64,000 nucleotides of DNA from Tenodera sinensis (taxonomy: Eukaryota; Arthropoda; Insecta; Mantodea; Mantidae). The position numbers and the translations under genes are program-made. Each line of letters opens with the position of its first letter. Position 1 is the stretch's first letter. The notes below the pieces were generated by a model, which saw only the letters and a program-made list of their open reading frames with translations, was not told the origin of the DNA and made no database searches. Shown here piece by piece: positions 1 through 10,985 of this stretch. Where the stretch lies: positions 149,692,874-149,756,873 of the forward strand of contig CM060965.1 of assembly GCA_030765045.1 (NCBI GenBank), given 5' to 3'.

Positions 1-1369
1 CCTCATAACATTTTTCTACAGATTCTTTCGAGGAATACGTTCATACTAGGTATGGTTCTCTGGAATGTCAATTACAAATTGATCATGTATTGATATTCCC
101 TCTCAGTGAGAACACCACATGTGTGAGGCTCGCACTCGGAGGTCTATATGTCGAACGTCTTCTATGATTTTAGGCTTCCGTAGTTTTTCTGATATGCGAT
201 TCTTGTGGTAGTTTCTCATCTTTCACGATTTCCTTTCCATGATTTCCCTTTCACTCCGTTTTCGCCTCATCTTTCACTTGTGCAATTGCTTCCTAGTAGG
301 TAAGAGTACTCCCCGAAGACATTGGGGGGCTGCTTGGTTCACGGGTCGCTCTTTACCTCTTTAGACAGCTCCAGCAGTTGGACGAGTCTTCCATCCAGGA
401 ACTCTTCTACGCAACTTGTTTGCTTGTCTACGTGCGGTCTGTAGTCCTTTCACTTCATACCTTCCTCATGGGAGTGGTAACCACTATGGATATATGTAAA
501 CCACAGTGCTCGAAGAGTTCCCTCCGTTGTGAAGCCTATGTTTCCGTTGGCTATTGGTGGATGGTCAATAGAGAGGTTGAAAGTGACACATTGTGGCTGC
601 AAATAAGTTCGCAGGTCTTCGGTTCAAGGAAGCACACATCAAAGCTTGCCAATCTGCAGGATGCGTTGAAGACCATTTTCGTAAAACGTACCGTTGCGCC
701 TGTTTCAGTGTGATAGTATCCGTATTATGGGTTCTAGTATCTAACAACGTCTCGAGGAGTCGTATCACAGTAAATGAGTAGAGGGACAGAGGGAGCGGCA
801 GATATAATATGGGAGTAGAAGTGTCATCCGGCCTTCAATCGAGTGAGATAACCCGACTTTATCCAAGTAGTACCGGAGTTTCGTGCAAATCACGTTGGCA
901 AGCTTTCGTTGCGTTACTCCTACCGCAGCAAAAACAAGTTTATTCATTAACACTGCTGTAAAGAACAGCCACTTAGGAATATTTTGAGCACTTTTTTCTA
1001 GTGATGACATACGTCCTAACTACATCCCTTTTTCCACTCAGTCATTTCAATCACTTCGTCACAGTCACTAGTGTGTAAATCATGTACTCACAGATGATGA
1101 CGACAATACTTGTTCTAGGTTTATCAACCTTAATGCAGTTATTTGCATATAGCCTTTCACCTTTTACATCACCAAAAGCTCACCCTGAACTGCTATATTT
1201 GCATACTCGTATTTGGTTTTCCGTGTACTGTCAATTACGATGATGTATGATATAGATTTTGTGATAGGAATATGTTATTTGTCAGATGTGACCAACCAGC
1301 AGAAATTTGACGTCATAGTGGATAATTACCATGATAAACAAAGTTGTACGTGTTAACATTCAAGTTACT
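1..1369. other. Unassigned AT-rich sequence
   Basis: Short open frames occur on both strands (for example a 111-codon frame at 378-713 plus and an 81-codon frame at 765-1010 minus). None shows a domain or motif I recognise. No tandem repeat or terminal repeat is evident. Confidence 0.5.
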
Positions 1370-2122
1370 TTTTCTACTCATTCTTGTAAAAATTATGCTT
1401 ACAAATGTCGGGTTAGGATGACCTTTGCATAAACACCAAAGAATAAGAATTTGCAGTTGAGAAAAATAGAAACTATTTGACAATTTAGACTAATGAGAAG
1501 AAAATTTAAAAAATAGTTAACGTCTCAAGCATTTTTATTTCACATACCTTGTGTGCTTTAACGAGACATTTTAGTAAGATTTCGACTATTTCTTATAGTT
1601 TACCAGTTAGACAAAAATAATTTAGAATGAAGGGCATTTCATAGGCTATTCACAGAAAATTCAAGATATACATTTTGTTTGTGATAAACTAATATTTTAA
1701 ACGATGATAAAATTGTTAAACCATTTATTGAAAAAGATTAGATAAAGAAAATGTTTTCAAGCAAAGCGTACTTTCGGGTAGGCTGACTTTTTTCTTGAAA
1801 ATGTGTCGCTTCTTTAGAAAATATTGAATTTCTATACCAAGTTAGGCATTTTTGGACTTTGTGTTCCGACAAACTGGAGAAGTTTTATTGCTCAATATCC
1901 TTAACATGTGTCTCAGAACCTCGAAAAAGGGCAAAACATGTTCTATGTAATGGATAGCTTGAGTTGAGATTTTTTCAATATATTCATCTTCGATCTATGG
2001 AAATATTGAACCTAAGTACGGTTTAGTGTTTATGATACATCGCGTATTCGAGTTTTCTTTTGCTAGACTCGGGGACACGCGCACACACGCACACACATAT
2101 ACGCGAATGGTTCTATTTCTAA
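1370..2122 (+). repeat. GT-element relic, plus orientation
   Basis: This stretch is a diverged copy of the ~0.85 kb GT-element repeated throughout the window. It keeps recognisable blocks in the right order: a 'tgtgtgctttaacgagac' block near 1550, 'tagtttaccagttag' near 1596, a 'cagaaaattcaagatata' block near 1655, and a short AC-rich tract at about 2080-2100 followed by the 'ttctatttctaaa' remnant of the post-microsatellite segment. It abuts the next copy head to tail. Boundaries are approximate. Confidence 0.6.
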
Positions 2123-2132
2123 AGATCTCAAG

Positions 2133-2937
2133 TGTTGCACTCACATGACTTTCTCTACTCTTTACTAACTATTCTTACAAACACGCATTTCTCTGTCTCT
2201 CTATATTAGTCGAGATAAACATTTGTAGAAATTATCGTAATTTTCCTATAGGTACAAGGGGAATGTGAGAATAAGTAGCTTTAAGGCGTTAGTCAAATAT
2301 TTTAAAGGTAGTGGCTAAATCAAGGTTTTGAAATTACGTTCCCTTTGCACTGACACCAGATAAAGTGAATTAAAACCTCCTATTTAAGAAAAGTACATGT
2401 GTTTAAAAACTCACACAAATGACAAGGAATATTTCCGAAATGGTTCACTCCACAAAACATGCATGTGGACATAAATTGTGTGTTTTAATGAGATCTACAT
2501 TTTTGGATAGCAAGATTTGGTCTATCTCTTACAGTTAACCAGTTATGCAAAAGTCATTAAGAGTAAACAGGAATACATGGGCTATAGCCAGAAAATTAAA
2601 AATATGCATTTTATTTGCTATGAAAATATGTTAAACATACGGAATTTTGCTCAAAAACCTTAGCCATTTTGAGAAAATAAAAATTTTTAAAAACTTTCCG
2701 TTTAAAGGGTAGTTCATGGTGGAGGAATGTTCTTCAAAATCTTCGTGTCACATCCTTTGGTTTTTCACCGACTTTTGGTTTTTGAGTTACGCTGCTCAGA
2801 GGACACACAAATCTTTATCTAAAAATGACTTTTTGGATTCAGGGGTCCTCAAAACATACATTTCCGGTGAAATCTCGACAACGAATATTTGGGTGAATAC
2901 AATACTTCCATTACTTACTATACGTAGTAGAGAAAGT
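2133..2937 (+). repeat. GT-element copy 1, plus orientation
   Basis: It starts with the conserved 'tgttgcactcacatgac' block plus 'tttctctact' and ends with 'gtagtagagaaagt', the inverse of its start. Internal blocks match the other copies. The microsatellite has shrunk to a short 'ggacacacaaat' piece, so this copy shows the element with almost no AC tract. It has no convincing protein; the 101-codon frame at 2716-3021 runs through repeat sequence. Confidence 0.8.
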
Positions 2938-3027
2938 AAAAATTTATGGATGCAGGCTGCCTGTAAACAAATATTTGTATTTTTGGGTGAAACGCAGTTT
3001 GTCCTACAAGGTTCGTGCTAGAAAGTG

Positions 3028-3098
3028 TAAAAATTAAAATTAAAAAAATAAAATAAAAAATAAATAAAATAAAATAAAAAAATAAAAAATAAGGAATA
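3028..3098. repeat. A-rich (AAAAT)n-like low-complexity tract
   Basis: About 70 bases of A-runs broken by single Ts lie exactly between two head-to-tail GT-element copies. Confidence 0.85.
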
Positions 3099-3110
3099 AC
3101 AAAATTGAAG

Positions 3111-3787
3111 TGTTGCACTCACATGACTTTCTCTACTCTTGTACTAACAATTCTTAAAAACTCTTATTCCTACATCCTCCTCGTGTTAGTTGAGATAAAC
3201 ATTTATACACATTATCTTTTTGTTTATTTCCTTGTAGGTGCTAGGGGACTATTAGTATACAGTAAAGCTTTGAGCGATAGTCAAATCTTTTAAAGCTTTG
3301 AGATCCTGTTATCTTTGCATATAAAAATGAGCAACGATGTTCCATTTCACGAAAGTTTTAAGCTTTCCGAAACTGACACAAATTGCAAGGAATATCTCCG
3401 AAATGATTCACTCTACAAAAAGTTTATTTTGACATAAACTGTGTGTTTTAGCGAGATCTACTGTTTTATTATAGTAAGATTTTGTCTATCTCTTACGGTT
3501 TACGAGTTCTTCAAATGTCAACCAGAGTAAACAGGGCTACATATGCTATAGCCAGAAAATTCAAAATATACATTTCATTTTTTATACAAATATGTTAAAC
3601 ATATGGTATTTTTAGTCATAACCGGTAGAGCCATTTTCAAGAAAATCAAAATTTTCGAAAAATTTTCCATGGGCTATTTTCTTCAAAATCTTCCTGTCGC
3701 ATCCTTGAAAGACGTTAAACTTAAGTACCAACTGGTTTTTAACTGACTTTTCGATTTAGAATTATGCTGTCCTGAGTGACCTGACAG

Positions 3788-3860
<73 letters not shown>

Positions 3861-3961
3861 CCTTTTTCTAAAAATGCTTTTTCTTTTGGATTCAGGGGGT
3901 CTCAAAACAAATTTTCCGGTGAAATCTCGACATCGAATTTTTGGGTGGAATACAATACTTC

Positions 3962-3964
<3 letters not shown>
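3111..3964 (+). repeat. GT-element copy 2, plus orientation
   Basis: A full-length layout: 'tgttgcactcacatgac' start, the conserved middle, an AC tract (3789-3857), then the 'cggacctttttctaaaaatg' segment and 'tttttgggtggaatacaat'. The 3' terminal palindrome is missing and is replaced by a run of about 41 A (3965-4005). Confidence 0.85.
3789..3857. repeat. (AC)n microsatellite inside GT-element
   Basis: About 34 uninterrupted CA units at the fixed internal position where all GT-element copies carry their dinucleotide tract. Confidence 0.97.

Positions 3965-4005
<41 letters not shown>
3965..4005. repeat. Poly(A) run
   Basis: About 41 consecutive A residues replace the expected 3' end of the upstream GT-element copy. 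It could be expansion of the element's own A-rich end or the tail of a lost insertion. Confidence 0.95.
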
Positions 4006-4007
<2 letters not shown>

Positions 4008-4485
4008 AAAAAGTGTGGGTGCCTTGGACAGCTACAATAAAATGTTTCACCTGCTGTCAGCTAGGTTTCGCGGCGACGTGATAGCCCGTGGGAGAAGAAA
4101 GTGTTACCTACAAAGACAGATGTGCAAGAAAGTCACGTCTGCTTTATTCTGCTGACTTCGCGGCAGCCTGCGGAGCACTTAATGGAATTTCAATTCAGCG
4201 GAACGTATCTCCTCCCCTCGGCGGCGCTTATATGAAAATAAGTAGGACCCCCGAGAATATTAATGCATCCCGAAATGATTCACCCTACGGTTGCATAACA
4301 AAAACCATACCCATTAGCTGCAGACAGAAGTCGCTATAATTTATGAGAAAAGGTCGACATTTTCGCTTTTTAAGTACACCGAAATAGAAATCGGAACTGA
4401 GAACGTTATTTATTTGCCATGAGTTGTTTTTAATCTTTACTAACGCTATAGAGAGGCCTTGTGCTTTCTCCACCGCCTCCTAAAG
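4006..4485. other. Unassigned sequence
   Basis: This segment is slightly more GC-rich than its flanks. An 83-codon frame at 4088-4339 has no recognised motif. Confidence 0.4.
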
Positions 4486-4800
4486 CAGGCAAAAGAAAGT
4501 GTTATAGTACACCATAAAATTCGATGTTGCGTTTATGAACAGCATAACTCGGAAATGAAAAGTCGATTATACACTCAAACTTGGCATTTATGTCCGGAAT
4601 CCTCCAAAGTTGCGATGAAAAGATATGAAACTAAATTCCATCATCCCAAACTGTGTTTTATATGGAAAAGTGTTAGCTAATTTTAATTTTGTAAAAATAT
4701 CTCCAACGATTTCGATTAAAATATTACATCTTTAAAATATACAGAAGGTTTGGTGAATAGATTTCGATAAATTGTACCATAATATGTAGCCATTTCATTG
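4486..4800 (-). repeat. GT-element relic, minus orientation
   Basis: Diverged homology to the half of the GT-element beyond its microsatellite: 'gaacagcataactcggaaa' near 4539 matches the conserved 'ggacagcataactcaaaaa' block, followed by matching 'gttgcgatgaaaag' and 'aacgatttcgattaaaat' blocks. No microsatellite remains. Confidence 0.6.
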
Positions 4801-5317
4801 TATTGGCAATGTCTTCTTCTAGCACTTCACACAGTTTAAAAACATGTTTTATACGTGGTCTTTACCTGCCTCACGAAATAAACAGCGCCTGTCAGTATAG
4901 ATAACCCGCTTTGCTTCACTGCGATGGGTGTTGTGCTGGCCTAGGTATTGCGAGGTCATTGGTCTTGCATTAGTTCCGATAAGCAGCGCGATCCCTGTCC
5001 GCTCTGGTTCACACCTTCGGTGCCCCTCTAAGCCTGCGACTGTGCACCCTGACCTGCAGCCATTAAGAAACAAATATTGCTAATTCTGTCACTACTCCAG
5101 TCTCAATTACAGCCGCCACTCTGCAAACTTCCGCATCCCGAGATTACAGTGGTTAAGCCCTTGTATGGGCAGATGGACCTAAGACACACCTCGGGCTGCC
5201 CTCAGCCTGCCCACTTTCCTTGACCTTGATATGTGTGGCAAATAAAATATTTATCTTACAGTTTCTGGGAATAGCACGTGAAGACGTGATTCCGCTTGAC
5301 TTCTATATAATTAGAAA

Positions 5318-5320
<3 letters not shown>
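4801..5320. other. Unassigned sequence
   Basis: Nothing recognised. A 74-codon minus frame (4849-5073) has no motif. Confidence 0.4.
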
Positions 5321-5385
<65 letters not shown>

Positions 5386-5399
5386 CAGAGAGAGAGAGA
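5321..5399. repeat. (GA)n microsatellite
   Basis: About 79 bp of GA repeats with two AC interruptions near the right end. It creates a spurious Arg-Glu repeat frame. Confidence 0.97.
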
Positions 5400-5834
5400 A
5401 CGTTACTATACAAAAATGTAGATTTCATTAAAGCGCATACATTTTTGTGGTACTAACCATGTTATTCGCTTGAATATTCAAACACTCAGTTTTCTCTATT
5501 CGGAAGCAAGTTGCAATTCGTTTCTCATCATTCAAAGAGTATCGAATTGCAAATATATCACATAGCGATTCGTCTTTTAAAGATGTGATTTTCACTTTAT
5601 AGACTATTACGTTCTTCTTATAACTACTATGAAACATGCAAATATGTAATGAAAGTTTACCTGGATTAACGAGAAGCAAAAGGATAAACGTTTGTAGAAG
5701 AGTAAGTAGAAAATATTGTGAGAATACAAGACGTCACTTTTTGACTAAAGTAGGTCATTTTCATAACTTATGTAGTGTAACACTTCTTTATATAAGTAAT
5801 AATTAGGAGCATAAAATACAAACCAATGAGAAAA
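5400..5834. other. Unassigned AT-rich sequence
   Basis: No feature recognised. Confidence 0.4.
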
Positions 5835-5840
5835 ATTTGA

Positions 5841-6706
5841 TGTGTTGCACTCATGTGACTTTCTCTACTCTTGTATTAACCATCCTTACAAACTCTTATT
5901 CCTATATCTTGTTCGCGTTAGTTAAGATACTCATTTATGCAAATTATCTTACTGCTTATTTTCTTGTAGGTGCAAGGGGAATATTAGAATACAGTAGGCT
6001 TTGTGCGATAGTCAAATTTTTTAAAGCTTTGAGATTCCGTTCTCTTTGAACACTTAACATAAAAAATGAACAACGATGTTACATTTCACGAAAGTTTTGT
6101 TTTCCTAAACTCACATAACAAGAAATATCTACGAAATGGTTCACCCTACAAGAACATTTATTCACACATAAATTGTGTATTTTAGGAAGATCTACATTTT
6201 TTGTATAGTACCTATGATTTGGTCTCTCGTTTGGTTTACCAGTTATGCAAAAGTCGTCCAGAGTAAATACGACTACAGGGGGCTATAACCAGCAAATTCA
6301 AGGTATACATTTCATTTGTCATAAAAATATCTCAAACATATGACATTTTAATCAAAATCGTTAGAGCCATTTTCAAGAAAATCAGAAATTTCGAAAAATT
6401 TTCCATGTAAAGGGTAGTTTGGGGTGAGGCTATTTTCTTCAAAATCTTCGTGTTGCATCCTTGAAAGACATTGAATTTAAATACCAACTTTGGTTTTTAA
6501 CCGGCTTTTCGTTTTTGAGTTATGCTGTCCACACACTGACAGACACACAGACTGACACACAAACTGACACACAGACACACACGGACCTTTATATAAAAGT
6601 GCTTTTTTGTATTCAGGGGGTCTCAAAACATATATTTTCGGTGAAATCTCGACATCGAATTTTTGGATGGAATACAGTACTTCCCCTACTTACCAGTAGA
6701 GAAAGC
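5841..6706 (+). repeat. GT-element copy 3, plus orientation, near full length
   Basis: It has a clear 5' start ('tgtgttgcactcatgtgac' plus 'tttctctact') and 3' end ('taccagtagagaaag'). The internal tract is short, with imperfect 'actgacacac' units at about 6535-6585. This makes it a good reference copy: about 865 bp without the expanded microsatellite and no protein-coding potential. Confidence 0.85.
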
Positions 6707-6719
6707 CACTGAAACGACT

Positions 6720-7175
6720 TTATCTAGTCATTATGGATTCTTTTCAAGTCCCTTCCACAAACTGTTTTAACAAGGCATCACGTTTCTAACTACTTAATGT
6801 GTGATTGCAGAACTATTTTTACTGTACATTTCACTGAAGGTACAAGCAAGATACAGTAGGCTCGAGCAATAGTCAAATCTTTGTCGCTATATGCCGAACT
6901 TGAAACGCCTTCCTTGATATCGCGAGGAACAGTTGAATGGTGACAGCACTTTCAAAAATGACAGAAGTATTCAACTGTTCAAGTCTAAAGTGGCGAATAA
7001 TTCAAAGTGACTGGTACTACTGTTATTTAAAATAAGCCGCGTTTTCATAAATATGTAGTTTTGTTTAGCAAGTTTTGACTATCTCTAATGGTTTACCGAT
7101 TTAAAAAAAATCCTTTGTAATATAGAGGATATTTGGCAGAAAATTAAACATATTTTAAGTCTCCTGTGGAAGACA
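6720..7175 (+). repeat. GT-element relic, plus orientation
   Basis: A diverged 5' half: 'gatacagtaggctcgagcaa' near 6850 matches the 'aatacagtaggctttgagcg' block, with 'atctctaatggtttaccgat' downstream. It again sits head to tail behind another copy. Confidence 0.6.
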
Positions 7176-7332
7176 ATTATGGTCGTAGCCGATTACCGTA
7201 TCTTTTCTGAATTGTCCGCTTTGCAATGTTGCCATGTCTGCCGAAGTAAAAGCAGACGTTTGATTTGAAAAAAGCAGGAGAAAACATTACATTTTTATAA
7301 CCGGGAATTTGGTATAGTGTATACATATTTAT

Positions 7333-7412
7333 GACAATAATAATAGTAATAATAGTAATAGTAATAGCAATAATAATAGTATTAATAGTAATGATGATAA
7401 TAACAATAATAT
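7333..7412. repeat. (AAT/AGT)n imperfect trinucleotide tract
   Basis: 'aataatagtaataatagt'-type repeats with scattered G substitutions. On the minus strand this tract supplies the Tyr/His-rich tail of the adjacent reading frame. Confidence 0.9.
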
Positions 7413-7417
7413 TTGCT

Positions 7418-7813
7418 CCAAAATTCTTGCGCTGTAGAGCTACTGCCACATGCAATGTCAGTATTGCGCAATAGCCTCCATTCTGTATCTATTTGTTGGA
7501 TTTCTTCTGCTTTCACCAAATTAGGAAACCAGGAAACAAGTGGTGCAATTGACTGAACTGTGTGAATTTTAGCTGGTTCTAGCACTTCCAGCACTATAAG
7601 AAGAGGATCTTTTAGGAAAAAACGATTTACTATGTGGCGAACTGAGTCAACGTAAAAATCAACACAGTTTAATTTGAAAACTTGTACATATTTGCCGTGC
7701 AGGGATGATTTTGTAAGAGATATTTTAACTTTGACACCAAAATACATGTTTCCCACAGGAACAAATATTTTTGGATCCCTGTATTCAACTTGATCTATTT
7801 CAGTGGAACTCAA
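7418..7813 (-). pseudogene. hAT-type transposase fragment (C-terminal half)
   Basis: A 143-codon minus frame runs from 7813; only about its first 130 residues look protein-like. The segment 'FPNLVKAEEIQQIDTEWRLL' followed by '...EFW' resembles the linker that precedes the C-terminal dimerisation region in a group of hAT-like transposases of arthropods, where a hydrophobic 'PL..FPN.V' block leads to 'D.EWR.L' and 'FW'. That family match is from memory. The dimerisation domain itself is absent and the frame runs straight into the (AAT)n tract at 7333-7412, so this is a truncated relic. No terminal inverted repeats or target duplication were found. Other origins are possible; confidence is moderate. 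Confidence 0.45.
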
Positions 7814-8316
7814 ATGTTCAGATTTAGTATAGTAGTTAGGATAGATTGTAATGCAGAACCAACAGACGTGGTATACTGTTTATGTATACAGGTGATCATA
7901 TTAATATTTTATTTTTATACACGACGGAAATACATTGCCTGAAAATCTTTTTCAGAAGAGCGAATTATATGATGTTAAGGAAAATAGTGTTTCAAATGGA
8001 AAGTATATAAAAAGCAGGAGATTTTGAAGTGCGTTCAATTTTTAGCAGTAGATCAGGAGATTTGCGAAAAAGGCAAGAGATCTGCAAAATCAGTAAACTT
8101 GTGACGCAAACGCTCCTCTCCGTCGAAGACGTCGCCTTTAAGACCTATAAGATCTCGTGTTTGGTGTCCGGACTAGCTCTAGCAAGAGGTCCTAATCTGC
8201 AGGGTATGCGTGAGTTATGGTAGGAATGGAACCAAACGAAGAATTAACCAACGTATCACTTTATTTGTAAATTTCCAGATTTGTAGAGAACTGCCGACGA
8301 TATTTAAATAGAATGT
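7814..8316. other. Unassigned sequence
   Basis: A 64-codon frame at 8029-8223 has no recognised motif. Confidence 0.4.
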
Positions 8317-8775
8317 AACGTTGTAACTTCAACTACAACGTTATAACACTTTAACTTTGTCACCCTTTAGCAACCGCCGAATTATGTATACGCGCTAGCT
8401 CACGTACAACTCCCAAGTTGCACGTGCGTTATCTCGACTCGATTCAAGACGAGTGTGTGTTGCGTTGCAATTGTTTTTGCGCGAGCAACACGAAGGAAGC
8501 GATTTCCATTGGCTAACTTTAGAGCACGTCATGGTAAGATAGGAATCAGCCCGCTGAATCACTATGGCTTAGTACAAACACTTGTAACCTAATCACTCAT
8601 ATAAATCTGCCTAGGCTTCCATTCTTGAGACTTTAACATATTCAGCTTTATTACGTTTTCCCCTTAACTATTGACTAGAATCTCCTTTTGTTTCTTTCCA
8701 TTATCAAATATATATTGACATTATAATTTCGGTTTCACTTGGGAACCCTGTTTGCAATACAGCTGCAATATTTGG
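8317..8775 (+). repeat. Possible solo LTR (low confidence)
   Basis: This stretch begins with TGTAACGTTGTAAC, contains a TATA-like 'catataaat' near 8598 followed by an initiator-like 'cattcttgagac', and ends just before 'atttggtggaggttac'. That last string resembles the spacer and primer-binding region downstream of some arthropod LTRs. There is no second LTR, no clear CA end and no target duplication, so this could be chance. Confidence 0.2.
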
Positions 8776-9475
8776 TGGAGGTTACGGCACTATCTGGAGA
8801 AAGCAGGAGTGATGATACAGGTATGAAACGCTCCATGAGTTGGTGCTAAACGTGCATCATTGCATTTGAAAGAAACGATGGAAACGGAAGCAAAACGAGA
8901 GTTTGGAAAGAACTCGAAAGCATCATTGAGTTGGATTTTGCCCAGTTTTCTGCTATAAGCATTCCATCTCAGCTGTATGCAGGTAAACGAATGTAACAAG
9001 TGGAATTTCAAAAAAATATTTCTTAGTGATGGTCTCTCCAGTCGCCAGAGTCCAGTGTTCAGTGTCACCGATGGCAGTCCATATATTTTGAAAAAGTGAC
9101 AGGAATCCAGTGGAATTATTGGTTACTCAAGTTTAACTTCTTCCAAAACTGAATGCACAACAGTTCTCTTTTACTGACGTTACACAGTCTTCAGTCCTTC
9201 GTGGCATTACAACTCACAACTGTTTTCCTCTCCTATCCCTAACAGATAATTTTGTTTTTGTTCACGCAAACTGTGATGGTACAATCACTCGACACTTATT
9301 AAGTACTTCGCGATCTTTCCTCATGACGTGTCGGTTCTCTCACGTACACAAGAACTAACATACACGTGCACACATACACTCACATTCACACTAAGACTAA
9401 ATCTAAAAACTGACTCCTCGACGGCTAAGTCTGTAAGTAACTAGTAACTCATCTCACCTCGTCGCCTCGCCTTCT
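8776..9475. other. Unassigned sequence
   Basis: No recognised coding region. A 92-codon minus frame (8790-9068) has no motif. Confidence 0.4.
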
Positions 9476-9738
9476 TATACCAGGTGAGTCAGTTGCCCCT
9501 TGTTCTCGAGTTTTATGCAATCCGCATTTTATACTCCAACATGAAAACATCGACCCCATTACTAGGTTCTACCCGCGGATTTAACATGGATGTTAAACAC
9601 TCGATGAAATTAGTGTTAATATAGATGTTATCACATCGCCTTTTAATATATTCCTAATTATCTGACGTTTGCACTTCTGCAAATGTTCATTGGAACCAGC
9701 GAATATTACATCTTAAACCCATTGCTTACCTCACACGT

Positions 9739-9815
9739 TACTAGGTAGCTCAGTTGGAACGAGCGCAAAACTCCGAAATAATTTGTCTGCTGTGAAGGTG
9801 GCTCGAATCACCTGC
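9739..9815 (+). repeat. tRNA-like segment inside mariner copy A
   Basis: 'tagctcagttgg' at 9746-9757 is a perfect RNA polymerase III A box, and 'ggctcgaatcacc' at 9800-9812 is a near-perfect B box, spaced as in tRNA genes. A D-arm GCTC/GAGC stem and an AGGTG/CACCT T-arm stem can be drawn. The acceptor stem is poor and the anticodon arm carries extra bases. The 'gcaagactc' string seen in copy B at the matching place resembles the tRNA-Lys anticodon arm, so a Lys-type origin is plausible. It is not a functional tRNA gene. Confidence 0.7.
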
Positions 9816-10004
9816 ATGTACTAATCTTTTTACCATGCAATCCTCACAATTTACAAATTATTATTTTGAAAACTGTTACTATATTCATTTTTATTGCTTT
9901 ATTTAATGTTTTATGGCATTGTTTGATGTTTCTTTATTGCTGAACTACAATTAGGAAGTTGTTTAAGCATACCTATAGGTAGGTGCAATTGAAATAAGGC
10001 TCAT

Positions 10005-10985
10005 TTATACACAGAGTTGAACAGATCTACAACCCACTGTAATACGCTGACGAAGGCTTTCTGCATTGTCCAGCCCCTCTACATAAATACGTTCTTTTAA
10101 ATAACCTCAGAGAAAGAAGTCAAGGGGTGTCAGATCAGGTGATCTGGCAGGCCAGGGGACTGGTCCTTGTCTTCCTATCCAATGACCAGGATGTGCAGTA
10201 TTCAAATGATTGCAGACGATCCTCGACCGATACGGAGGAGCGCCATCGTGTTGAAACCACATCGTCATTCGCTCCTGCAGTGGCACATTTCCTAATAATA
10301 AGGCGCGAGCTAAGGAAGAATTATGGTTCAAGAAAGTGGTCTCCAAAGATTCCACAACAGACATTTAAACCTCACTGCTCTTGGAATGCTGCCTCCCTTA
10401 CCCAATGAGGATTATCGACACTCCAATAGCGCATATTGGGACGATTTCCAGTTCCATTGTTGTGGAATCTTGATTCGTCAGAAAACAATATCCTGGATGC
10501 GAATCCCACATCAGTTGCTACTCGCTCCAGCAACCATTCACAAAAGATCACTCGAGCTTCGAAATCTCTCCCGTGAAGTGCTTGGTGTAGGTGCAAACCA
10601 TAAGAACGGAACTTATTAGTGTTCAATATTCGCACTACAGAAGACTGGCTGAGTTCACCTCCTGAGCAACTACCCGTGTACTAGTATGCAGATTGTTCTG
10701 GATGGCATTCAAAACTGCTTCTGCATTAACACCTGATGTTGCTGGTGCGTGTCTATGAGGAGGCATTCTTGCAAGTGATGCTGTTACACGCAGACGCCTT
10801 TCAACATTCAGGAAGGTGTTTGCTGTTGGTTGTTGTCTATTCGGATAACTCTCCCGAGATATTTTCTTCGGTGTATTTTTTCTTACTTCTCCGTAATTCA
10901 AAAGCATATCTATGTACTCGCCTGTCGAATACATAATGAAAATATCGTGCGACAGCATACGTGTGGAGAACGCAGGAGTCAGCAT
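10005..10985 (-). pseudogene. Mariner-like transposase, DUF4817 + DDE, decayed
   Basis: Read from the minus strand, the N-terminal helix-turn-helix region (10985 to about 10640, with 'YIDMLLNYGEVRKNTPKKIS' and 'YPNRQQPTANTF') has the DUF4817 pattern. After a frame change the DDE domain follows: 'ILFSDESRF' (first Asp), 'WFQHDGAPPYRSR' (second Asp) and 'SPDLTPLDFFL' (third Asp). There are 41 residues between the second and third Asp, giving a DD41D arrangement. Two breaks are clear: a frame change near 10640 and a second near 10370. The Trp expected after 'LDFFL' is a TGA stop, after which the frame continues 'GYLKERIYVEGL' to a natural end at 10005. The enzyme would cut and join transposon ends, but this copy is dead. 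Confidence 0.85.

Noticed and set aside
378..1010. A host gene from overlapping 60-111 codon frames
   Set aside because: No recognisable domain, no supporting splice or promoter pattern, and lengths are compatible with chance.
3028..4005. CRISPR-like or direct-repeat array
   Set aside because: The repeats are A-rich low complexity and AC dinucleotides; no regular repeat-spacer pattern exists anywhere in the window.
5220..5456. Frame with a long Arg-Glu repeat
   Set aside because: It is a translation of the (GA)n microsatellite.
8317..8775. A confident LTR retrotransposon
   Set aside because: Only an LTR-like start, TATA and primer-site-like string are seen; no second LTR, CA end or target duplication. 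Kept only as a low-confidence entry.
9739..9815. A genuine tRNA gene
   Set aside because: A and B boxes are good, but the acceptor stem does not pair and the anticodon arm is distorted; it recurs inside a transposon.
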